From positions 1-21,053 of the forward strand of contig URDK01000041.1 in NCBI GenBank assembly GCA_900546485.1: a stretch of DNA of 21,053 nt. The letters are read 5' to 3'. The position numbers and the translations under genes are program-made. The DNA comes from an uncultured Eubacteriales bacterium (GTDB taxonomy: Bacteria > Bacillota > Clostridia > Oscillospirales > Oscillospiraceae). The notes under the pieces are model-generated. The model had not been told where the DNA came from. It saw nothing but the letters and a program-made list of their open reading frames with translations, and ran no database searches. Shown here piece by piece: positions 7,653 through 14,138 of this stretch (the stretch's first letter is position 1; the number at the start of each line of letters is the position of its first letter).

Positions 7653-9053
7653 TCACGCCTCCCGAAGCTTTTCGCGGCGCAGGATGGGTGGGCGGAATTT
7701 CAGGAAGATAATGAGTGAGAAGACGACATTCAGACTATCCGCAGTCACCTGGGACCAGACCAGGCCGTACATGCCAACGATATGGTTCAAAATGTACAGC
7801 ATGGGTATGTTGAAGCCCAGCCAACGCACCACGCCAAGCAGCAAGGATATTCTCCCCTTGCCGAAAGCCTGGAACAGATACACCGTAAAGAAGCTTATGA
7901 ACATGAGCGGAGTGGCAAGCACTCGCGCGCGGAGGAAAGCTGCAGCCAGTTCCACGGTCTGCGCATCATCCAAGAACAGCCGTGTGAGCGGCGCCGCGAA
8001 AAGCTCATAGAGCAGTATGCTGATCGCAGCTATCACGAGACCAATGCCGAGCGAAAGGATTATCGTGTCCTTCAGGCGCTTGCGGTTTCCTGCCGAGTAA
8101 TTATAGCCTACCAGCGGCATCATTCCCTGGCAGATGCCGACGCCCACGTTGAGCGGGAAGCGCTCAACCTTCAGCACTATGCCTATGGCCGCAAGTGCCA
8201 GGTCGTTATAAGAGGTCATAAGCCTGTCGAGTATGACGTAATCCAAATCAAACAGGAAGCTCGTCACCGCCGACGGGACACCAACGGCAAACACAGCGGC
8301 GATACTGCTCCGCTCCACTAAGCCCACGCGCGGGTTGAAGGTGATAACCGCGCCCTTCCCGCTCAACAGAAGTACTACGATGAAATACCCGCAGGCGATG
8401 CAGTTAGAAAGGCAGGTAGCCACACCCGCTCCAAACACCTCCTGCCCATCTGGCAGCAGCACAAACATGAAAAGCGGGTCGAGCGCTATGTTCAGCACGC
8501 CGCCGAGCACTATGCCGAATCCAGCAGCCGTGGAGCGGCCGATGCTGCGCAAAAGGTTTGACAGGACATTGGAAAGCACGGTAGGTATGCCGCCCGCAAC
8601 AATGACGCAGAAAGCGTACTGCCTAGCGTAGTCGTAAGTATTGTCTCCGGCGCCGAGCAGCTCCAGGATGGGACGCATGAAGAGTCCCATAACCAGGGCA
8701 AAGAGGGCCGAGATGGAGAGGCCCAGATACAGTGAAAAGGTGCCGACGCGCCGGGCCTCGTCCTCCCTGCCTTGTCCAAGCAGTCTCGACACCAGGGAGC
8801 CTCCGCCAACGCCAGCCAGGCCAGCTATACAGATGCTTATGTTGAACACCGGCAATATGAGCGACGTGGCTGCAACCATGTATGGGTTATGTGTCTGACC
8901 TACGTAAAAAGTGTCGGCCATATTGTAGATAAGTACGATTATCTGGCTGACTATCGAAGGCAGAATCATCATTCTCAGCGCCGACGGCACCGGTAGAATA
9001 CGGAAAATATCCTCGCGCGAGGGTTTGGGTCTGTGGCTGAACAAGTGTATCAC
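7653..9053 (-). CDS. MATE-family multidrug/cation antiporter (copy 3)
   Basis: This is a third full-length MATE exporter, 466 residues. It shows IYNMADTFYVG near the N terminus, GVGGGSLVSRLLGQG, a middle MatE-MatE linker, and QGMMPLVGYNYSAGN near residue 311. It is more like copy 1 than copy 2 in the second half. The C-terminal tail (RPPILRREKLREA) is basic and probably cytoplasmic. The start is the first possible codon after an in-frame TGA, a GTG at 9053, but no clear ribosome site is visible there, so the true start may be slightly internal. A terminator follows at 7562-7599 and a candidate promoter at 9080-9108 precedes it, making it a single-gene unit. The substrate is unknown. Confidence 0.93.
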   Translation of the reverse strand: MIHLFSHRPKPSREDIFRILPVPSALRMMILPSIVSQIIVLIYNMADTFYVGQTHNPYMVAATSLILPVFNISICIAGLAGVGGGSLVSRLLGQGREDEARRVGTFSLYLGLSISALFALVMGLFMRPILELLGAGDNTYDYARQYAFCVIVAGGIPTVLSNVLSNLLRSIGRSTAAGFGIVLGGVLNIALDPLFMFVLLPDGQEVFGAGVATCLSNCIACGYFIVVLLLSGKGAVITFNPRVGLVERSSIAAVFAVGVPSAVTSFLFDLDYVILDRLMTSYNDLALAAIGIVLKVERFPLNVGVGICQGMMPLVGYNYSAGNRKRLKDTIILSLGIGLVIAAISILLYELFAAPLTRLFLDDAQTVELAAAFLRARVLATPLMFISFFTVYLFQAFGKGRISLLLGVVRWLGFNIPMLYILNHIVGMYGLVWSQVTADSLNVVFSLIIFLKFRPPILRREKLREA

Positions 9054-9079
9054 CGGGTTTCATAGAATCTAACCATGCA

Positions 9080-9108
9080 ATTATGGCACCACTTTCATAT
9101 CAATGCAA
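9080..9108 (-). promoter_or_regulatory. Possible promoter of MATE copy 3
   Basis: TTGCAT (9108-9103), 17 nt, then CATAAT (9085-9080) preceded by TGC. The -35 is weak, but spacing and the TGN extension fit the other promoters in this window. The leader would be only about 20 nt. Confidence 0.4.
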
Positions 9109-9176
9109 GCGTTTTTAAAGAGCAGGCGCTCAAGCATTCCTTGGTTCTCGGCAAATCTCCCTAGGCAAAAACTTAA

Positions 9177-9423
9177 ACAGGCTCATTTTATGGTGCTTCA
9201 TACTTTGGAGTGCCCTATTCTTATGCTCAGGAGGTAATGTCAAAGCTCGCCGCCGGCGCGTCTGACCCTGTTGGGCCTGCACAGTCCACGCGTGAACTTC
9301 AGCGCTAAGTCTGTGTTTGCCAGGGAAATCGACCTCATTCCGGGCTGGTTCTACGCTCCATACGGGTACGCCGTGCAGGCATGTTTGAAAAGCTTTTTCT
9401 CTCCGGCCGCAACGACTAGATGA
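9177..9423 (+). pseudogene. Possible decayed coding remnant in the 9054-9537 gap
   Basis: The 484-bp gap between MATE copy 3 and the alcohol dehydrogenase has no convincing intact gene. On the plus strand two overlapping open stretches in different frames look protein-like: 9177-9305 (containing FYGASYFGVPYSYAQEV) and 9238-9420 (containing FAREIDLIPGWFYAPYGYAV). Each ends at a stop, and joining them needs a frameshift around 9240-9305. I cannot assign a family. The composition (aromatic and glycine-rich, sensible hydrophobic spacing) is unlike the arginine/serine-rich antisense reading of the same DNA. This could be a frameshifted gene fragment or chance. Confidence 0.25.
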
Positions 9424-9489
9424 AGATTCTCGTCGTATCCGGCATGTGATCGTGGAAGAGAGCACAGCGGATATTACTCGCACAAATAC

Positions 9490-9519
9490 AAAAAGCGGGC
9501 AGAAAACTGCCCGCTTTTT
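9490..9519 (-). terminator. Intrinsic terminator after the alcohol dehydrogenase
   Basis: A 12-bp stem, AAAAGCGGGCAG (9491-9502) with CTGCCCGCTTTT (9507-9518), closes a 4-nt loop. The run of A at 9490-9494 becomes a U-tract on the minus strand, about 20 bp after the stop codon. The plus-strand side also has five T, so it could work in both directions. Confidence 0.9.
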
Positions 9520-9537
9520 GCTTGGAATATGTCCTGT

Positions 9538-10602
9538 TTATTCGTTCACCTTGAGCACGGCTTTGATGACGCGCTGGTGTGCGAGGTCGTCCATGGCCTT
9601 GTCCATGTCGTCGAAGTCGTAATAGGTTATCAGCTTATCGACGGGCAACTTTCCGTCGACGGTGAGCTGCATCAGCTTCTCGATGTTGGGAACAGAATCC
9701 CAGTCACCCATGCCGCCATGCTTGTAAGTACCGTTGACGGCCATGTTCGAGAAGAATGGGAAGGGCTCGTGATACACGGCCGCAAAATACAGCGTGCCCA
9801 TCTTTCCGAGCACCTTGACAGCCTGGGTGCACATCTCGGAGTGGCCGGTGGCCTCCACGATGCACTTGCCGCCCTCGGGAGCAATGGCCTTGATGGCTGC
9901 CTCCAAATTCTCTGCCTCGCGGCGGTTGACGGTGTGCGTCGCGCCCAGCTCACGCGCGAGGTCCAGCTTCCACTGGGTGCCGCCCACGGCGATTATCTTC
10001 TCGCAACCGGCCAGCTTGGCGCCCATGAGCGCCGACATGCCGACGGTGCCGAGGCCGAAGACTATGGCCGTGTCGCCCGGCTGGGGATTGCAGGCCATCA
10101 TGCTGCCCACGCCGGTCATTATGCCGCAGCCGTAGGGTCCGGCCATGTCCGGATTGAGACCTTCGGGAACGTGGGTAAGGTTGCCCTCAGCGGTGAGGGT
10201 AGTAGTTGCAAAGGAGTTCTGGCCGAACCAGCTGGGCAGAGGCTTGTGCTTGTATTCAAGACGACCGGGTGCGTAAAAATTGGTCATATACTGGTCACAG
10301 AGGCTGGGCTTGCCGAGCTTGCACCATTTGCAGCCGCCGCAGGAGGTGAAGGTTATGCCGACCCTGTCGCCGACCTTGAACTTTTTAACGTCGGGGCCTA
10401 CGGCCTCGACTATTCCGGCGCCCTCGTGGCCAAGCACCGTCGGGAACATGCCGATAGCGCCGTGGGCAGCCGTTATGTCGGTGCCGCAGATGCCGACTGC
10501 GGTTATCTTCACGCGAACCTCGTTGCCTACAGGCTCGCGGACTTCCACATCGTCAAAAACAATGACATTCTGAGATGTCGCTATAGCAGCTTTTGCTTTC
10601 AT
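9538..10602 (-). CDS. Zinc-dependent medium-chain alcohol dehydrogenase
   Basis: This is a cytoplasmic MDR-family dehydrogenase that interconverts an alcohol and an aldehyde or ketone using a nicotinamide cofactor. Numbering from the upstream ATG (10608), catalytic-zinc ligands are C41, H61-E62 and C161 (in GCGIMTG). The structural-zinc cysteines are C90, C93, C96 and C104 (CGGCKWCKLGKPSLC). The Rossmann turn is GLGTVG (185-190). The length of about 355 residues is normal. The acidic residue that usually ends beta-2 in NAD-dependent members is replaced by Gly (IIAVGGTQW), as in NADP-using bacterial secondary alcohol dehydrogenases, so NADP use is possible. The start is the second ATG (10602), because AAAGGAG lies 7 nt before it but only 1 nt before the ATG at 10608. 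It lies 19 bp after the enoate reductase gene and shares a terminator, so the two are probably co-transcribed. Confidence 0.93.
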   Translation of the reverse strand: MKAKAAIATSQNVIVFDDVEVREPVGNEVRVKITAVGICGTDITAAHGAIGMFPTVLGHEGAGIVEAVGPDVKKFKVGDRVGITFTSCGGCKWCKLGKPSLCDQYMTNFYAPGRLEYKHKPLPSWFGQNSFATTTLTAEGNLTHVPEGLNPDMAGPYGCGIMTGVGSMMACNPQPGDTAIVFGLGTVGMSALMGAKLAGCEKIIAVGGTQWKLDLARELGATHTVNRREAENLEAAIKAIAPEGGKCIVEATGHSEMCTQAVKVLGKMGTLYFAAVYHEPFPFFSNMAVNGTYKHGGMGDWDSVPNIEKLMQLTVDGKLPVDKLITYYDFDDMDKAMDDLAHQRVIKAVLKVNE

Positions 10603-10621
10603 TGTCATGCTCCTTTCCTGT

Positions 10622-12658
10622 TCAGTCCAGGCTGTAGACCGCCTCGTAGGCGTCGTGTGTGGCGTTAATAACGTTTCCAGCCCTTATCGCGCTGCCGACC
10701 TCGATAACCTTGACGCCCTTCTCGGTCAGCTCCTTGGTGATGTTCTGGTTAGGCTTGAGGCCGATGGAGAGTACGACCTTGTCTGCGTCCAGCGTCAGCC
10801 TGTCGCCTTTCTTCTTAGCGCTGACGACCTCGCCTATGCTGCCCAGCGTGAACACCTTGTTCGCGACCTCGATGACCGCACCGGTGTCGGTCACCTCAAC
10901 AAGCTTGTAGTCCTCGTAGACCTCAACACCATAGGCCTCGATCATGTCCTTGAGCATGCCCTTGTGCTGCTGCGGCACGAACTCGGAGGAGAGTATGGCG
11001 GGCAGCTGCTCGACGAGGGAAACCTTCTTGCCCTTCTTGGCGAGGTCAACAGCGGTCTCGCAGCCCACCATGCCGCCGCCGACCACGATGACGCGCTCGC
11101 CGACATCCATGCCGGTCTCGAGCATCTCAACAGCGGATACAGCCTTCTCTATGCCCTTTATGGATGCGGGCATGATGGAAGAAGCACCGGTAGCCATAAT
11201 GACAACGTCATACTTGCCGCCGTCGCACATGTCGGAGGTAAACTCGGTGCTCAGGTGGATGGGCACATTCTTGTCCTTGAGCTCGCGGATGTACCAGTCG
11301 CGCAGATCATGCAGATCCTGCTTGTCCTTGTGCGCGCCGGCAGCATTGAGCTCACCGCCCAGGTGATCCGCCTTTTCAAAGAGCTCAACCTTGTGCCCGC
11401 ACTCAACTGCAGTGAGGCAAGCCTGCATACCGGCAGCGCCGCCGCCGACAACGGCGATGGACTTCGGAGAGGCACTATGCTTTTCGGGATGATCGATCTC
11501 GTAGCAGGCGCGGGGGTTTACAGCACAAGCGACATGCTCGGTGCCCTCGAGGAGGCGTCCTATGCAGCCCATGTTGCAGCCGATGCAGGGACGGATCTTC
11601 TCCGGTGTTCCGGCCATGACCTTGGCCGGAAACTCGGGATCGGCCAGAGACGGCCTGGACAGCATGACAGCATCGGCATATCCGTCCTCAACCGCGTGCT
11701 GGCAGATTTCGGCGTCGCCCATGCGGGAGCGGGCGATGACCGGGATGCTCACAGCCTCCTTGATGGGCTTGTAGAGCTCCAGACCGTGGCCCTTGGGCAT
11801 GTAGCTCGGCGGGCAGGCGTAATAGAAGGAATCGTAGACGCCGGTGTCGCACATGATGGCGGCAATGCCCATTTCCTCAAGCTTCTTTGCTATCTCAATG
11901 GACTCCTCAACAGTGCGACCGGCCTCGTCCTCGCCGAAGAGGGAGGCCTTGTTGAGAGCCTTTATGAAGCTCTTTACACCGAGTCCAACGGTTACAGGGT
12001 AATCGTCGCCGCACTCCCTGTGGATGCCCTCCACAGTCTCGCGCAGCAGGCGCAGACGGTTGTCGAGGCAACCGCCGTACTCGTCCGTCCTGTCGTTGGT
12101 TATGGAGAGCACGAACTGGTCGAGCAGATAGCCCCAGTGCAGCGCGTGGATATCTACACCGTCGAAACCAGCTTCGCGGCCCATTGCTGCAGCAGCTATC
12201 ACGCTGTCACGCTTGATGGCTATCTCTTTCCTGGTAATGACGGGGCTGGTCATGTTGGGATAGTTATAAACCTGCTTTGCGGAGGGCGCTTTGAACGTGG
12301 GGTAGTTGCGTCCGGCGCCAAATGTCAACTCCAGGAACATCTTTGTATCATAGTTGTGAACCGCGTCAAGTACCTTGCGGGAGGTTTCAATGAAGTGGTC
12401 CTTGTAGGTAAGGATAGTGGCCTGCGGGAACATATCCACGCCCACGTCTGTGGACTGGCATCCGGTGTAAATTGCGCCGAAGCCGCCCTTGGCTCGTTCC
12501 TCAAAGAACGCCACGGCACCGTCTGTCCAGCCACACTGTTCGTCCTTCTGCCAGACCTCCATGCCCATGGGACCCATGACAAACCTGTTTTTGATCTGAA
12601 CATTGCCGATGTTGAATGGTGTCATTAGGATGTTGCTTTTTTGCTCTTGACTGCTCAT
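10622..12658 (-). CDS. 2-enoate reductase / BaiCD-BaiH-like FMN, Fe-S, FAD oxidoreductase
   Basis: This 678-residue member of the NADH:flavin oxidoreductase (Old Yellow Enzyme) family has a C-terminal NAD(P)H/FAD domain. The N-terminal TIM barrel (about 12-350) binds FMN and includes IHALHWGYLLDQF (170-182) with RTDEYGG (190-196). Four cysteines for a 4Fe-4S cluster follow: C358, C361, C365 and C378. Dinucleotide folds are VVGGGAAG (403-410) and VVGGGMVG (525-532). The family reduces activated C=C bonds in enoates, enals, bile-acid intermediates, cinnamates or flavonoids; the actual substrate cannot be read here. The start is ATG 12658 with AAAGGA 9 nt upstream; a longer open frame to 12868 lacks such a site. 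It sits between a co-directional LysR gene and an alcohol dehydrogenase. Confidence 0.93.
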   Translation of the reverse strand: MSSQEQKSNILMTPFNIGNVQIKNRFVMGPMGMEVWQKDEQCGWTDGAVAFFEERAKGGFGAIYTGCQSTDVGVDMFPQATILTYKDHFIETSRKVLDAVHNYDTKMFLELTFGAGRNYPTFKAPSAKQVYNYPNMTSPVITRKEIAIKRDSVIAAAAMGREAGFDGVDIHALHWGYLLDQFVLSITNDRTDEYGGCLDNRLRLLRETVEGIHRECGDDYPVTVGLGVKSFIKALNKASLFGEDEAGRTVEESIEIAKKLEEMGIAAIMCDTGVYDSFYYACPPSYMPKGHGLELYKPIKEAVSIPVIARSRMGDAEICQHAVEDGYADAVMLSRPSLADPEFPAKVMAGTPEKIRPCIGCNMGCIGRLLEGTEHVACAVNPRACYEIDHPEKHSASPKSIAVVGGGAAGMQACLTAVECGHKVELFEKADHLGGELNAAGAHKDKQDLHDLRDWYIRELKDKNVPIHLSTEFTSDMCDGGKYDVVIMATGASSIMPASIKGIEKAVSAVEMLETGMDVGERVIVVGGGMVGCETAVDLAKKGKKVSLVEQLPAILSSEFVPQQHKGMLKDMIEAYGVEVYEDYKLVEVTDTGAVIEVANKVFTLGSIGEVVSAKKKGDRLTLDADKVVLSIGLKPNQNITKELTEKGVKVIEVGSAIRAGNVINATHDAYEAVYSLD

Positions 12659-12733
12659 GCCACATTTTCCTTTCGAATAGTTTTGCTGTTGACCGGGCCG
12701 ACTATATAACGCTATCCGCCGCACCCACGCTGA

Positions 12734-12751
12734 CAAAAGCTTAACATTTTG
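12734..12751. promoter_or_regulatory. Candidate LysR-type operator upstream of the enoate reductase
   Basis: The inverted repeat CAAAA-N8-TTTTG lies about 80-95 bp upstream of the reductase ATG, where LysR-type activators commonly bind. Flanking TGACA and TGTCA (a wider dyad) add symmetry. No good -10/-35 pair is seen below it (TTGTCA and TATATA are about 22 nt apart), which would fit activator dependence. Speculative. Confidence 0.25.
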
Positions 12752-12816
12752 CCGTGCTGTCATCAAACGCAACCAAAGCATGGAAAACGCCCCGCATCTA
12801 TGCGTCAAGTGCATAT

Positions 12817-12851
12817 AAAGACCGCCGCGGAGTTCATCCGCGGCGGTCTTT
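12817..12851 (-). terminator. Hairpin after the LysR gene, probable terminator
   Basis: A 14-bp perfect stem, AAAGACCGCCGCGG (12817-12830) with CCGCGGCGGTCTTT (12838-12851), has a 7-nt loop and starts 8 bp after the LysR stop codon. The U-tract on the minus strand is short and mixed (TCTTTATAT), so termination may be partial and some read-through into the reductase is possible. Confidence 0.7.
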
Positions 12852-12858
12852 ATATTGG

Positions 12859-13746
12859 TTACCAGCACTGTTTAAGTATCTCGACGAAGCGGGCAGCCAT
12901 ATCGTTTTCCACGTCGTATACGGCCACCGTGTATCCCTGTTTCAGAGCCGTGTTCTCAAGCGGCACAACGTCCACAACATCCCTTACGGACTCAAAGAGC
13001 TCGTTAGCGATGACGCCAACAAAGGCCACACCCTTGCCAGACGCCATATAGAGAAGCAGCTCCTGACTTGACCTGCATGGGATACGGTCACCAAAGCTGA
13101 TGTTCTGATTCTTGACATACTGGCCCACGGATGCGAGGGTCTGTTCCGCGACCCCCGTGGTGTAGTACAGCGTCTCGCCGCTGAGATCTTCAAGGTATAG
13201 AGGTCGCTTCTTCCAAAGTCTGTGGTTCCTGCCCACCAGTACAGCCAGGGTGTTCTGGCCGAGTATCTCGTATTTCAGGCCCTCAATCCCGCTAATCTCG
13301 CCGTAAACCGTAACGCCGACGTCTATCTGCTTACGTATAAGGCTGTATGATACATTGGTATTTTGGTCGCAGTCGAATGTCATCTCGATATCCGGATAGT
13401 TGCTCTGCATCCTCGATATTGCGTGGAGCGTAGGGCTCATGAGCATGGAGTCCAGAATGCCTATGTGCAGAACTCCAGCCTCACCATTTTTAAGCTGGCT
13501 CATCTTAATCTTCGTGGCCGTATACTGGCGGAGCAGTTTGTTTGCCTCCTTGTACAGCGCCTCTGCTCCCTCAGTAGGCGTTAGAGCGGAGCTATCTCTT
13601 GTAAAGAGCTCGAGCTTAAGCTCCGACTCAAGCGACTGAATGCGTCTGCTCAGCGCCGACTGAGATATATACAGGTTTTCCGCCGCCTTTGATATGCTGC
13701 GGCAGTTGTATACCTCCATGAAGGACCGCAGTTTTTCTATCTCCAA
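12859..13746 (-). CDS. LysR-family transcriptional regulator
   Basis: This is a 295-residue DNA-binding regulator of standard LysR length. The N-terminal winged helix-turn-helix covers about residues 3-62, with the recognition region SISKAAENLYISQSALSRRI. A periplasmic-binding-protein-like effector domain follows (about 90-290). The start is TTG 13746, because AGGGGG (13757-13762) lies 10 nt upstream and LEIEKLRSFMEVY matches the family N terminus; an ATG 15 codons upstream (13791) has no ribosome site. The regulator is co-directional with, and about 200 bp upstream of, the enoate reductase/alcohol dehydrogenase pair, which is its most likely target. The effector is unknown. Confidence 0.93.
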   Translation of the reverse strand: MEIEKLRSFMEVYNCRSISKAAENLYISQSALSRRIQSLESELKLELFTRDSSALTPTEGAEALYKEANKLLRQYTATKIKMSQLKNGEAGVLHIGILDSMLMSPTLHAISRMQSNYPDIEMTFDCDQNTNVSYSLIRKQIDVGVTVYGEISGIEGLKYEILGQNTLAVLVGRNHRLWKKRPLYLEDLSGETLYYTTGVAEQTLASVGQYVKNQNISFGDRIPCRSSQELLLYMASGKGVAFVGVIANELFESVRDVVDVVPLENTALKQGYTVAVYDVENDMAARFVEILKQCW

Positions 13747-13902
13747 TGTTGCCACGCCCCCTAAAACAACTGATGTTATATATCCTAACATTTTGAAGCT
13801 GGGATATCAATCAGTGTCCATGCAAGTGTTGCATTAAAGCAGTGCCTAGTCTATGCGCAGGACGCATACGCCAAATATAAAGCCGCTGGCTTGCAGTAGA
13901 GC

Positions 13903-13936
13903 AAAAAACAACTTCAAAACCGTAGGCTTTTGAAGT
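13903..13936 (-). terminator. Second terminator-like hairpin downstream of tRNA-Gly
   Basis: ACTTCAAAA (13911-13919) pairs perfectly with TTTTGAAGT (13928-13936) over an 8-nt loop. On the minus strand it is followed by TGTTTTTT. It lies about 55 bp beyond the tRNA terminator and upstream of the LysR gene. It could be a back-up terminator or the end of a short transcript; no open reading frame is evident between the two hairpins. Confidence 0.5.
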
Positions 13937-13980
13937 CAAATGGAGGGGCAGCAAAACGAGCCAGACCTGGCTTTTTCTGC

Positions 13981-14023
13981 AAAAACAAACGTCAGGGCAA
14001 GCGACGTAACGCTTGCCCTGACG
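13981..14023 (-). terminator. Intrinsic terminator of tRNA-Gly
   Basis: A 14-bp perfect stem, CGTCAGGGCAAGCG (13990-14003) with CGCTTGCCCTGACG (14010-14023), has a 6-nt loop and is followed on the minus strand by TTTGTTTTT. It begins immediately after the encoded CCA end. Confidence 0.9.
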
Positions 14024-14024
14024 T

Positions 14025-14098
14025 TGGAGCGGGTGAAGGGAATCGAACCCTCGTATTCAGCTTGGGAAGCTGATGTTCTGCCATTGAACTACACCCGC
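14025..14098 (-). tRNA. tRNA-Gly (anticodon CCC)
   Basis: The minus-strand sequence folds as a complete cloverleaf. The acceptor stem is GCGGGTG/CACCCGC, with a D arm containing GTTCAATGGCAGAAC. The anticodon stem is TCAGC/GCTGA with loop TTCCCAA, giving anticodon CCC for GGG codons. The T arm is AGGG-TTCGATT-CCCT. The discriminator is T and CCA is encoded. It is a stand-alone gene with its own promoter and a strong terminator. Confidence 0.97.
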
Positions 14099-14109
14099 AA
14101 TGCCTGAAT

Positions 14110-14138
14110 AGTATAGCACACCTGTTCAGGCCTTGCAA
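14110..14138 (-). promoter_or_regulatory. Promoter of tRNA-Gly
   Basis: TTGCAA (14138-14133), 17 nt, TATACT (14115-14110) preceded by TGC. The predicted start near 14103 is about 5 nt before the mature tRNA. The -35 box lies inside the 3' end of the isocitrate dehydrogenase gene. The -10 region is enclosed by an inverted repeat, GCCTGAA (14102-14108) with TTCAGGC (14125-14131). Confidence 0.7.

Noticed and set aside
9130..9483. Minus-strand 117-codon frame in the gap
   Set aside because: Arginine/serine-rich with no ribosome site or motif; the opposite strand looks more protein-like.
9529..12628. Very long plus-strand frames (379 and 673 codons) opposite the dehydrogenase and reductase
   Set aside because: They mirror genes with complete catalytic motifs; no ribosome site and no recognisable domain.
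12659..12868. Longer N terminus for the enoate reductase, from 12868
   Set aside because: The added 70 residues are low-quality, overlap the LysR stop and terminator, and match nothing in the family; ATG 12658 has a proper ribosome site.
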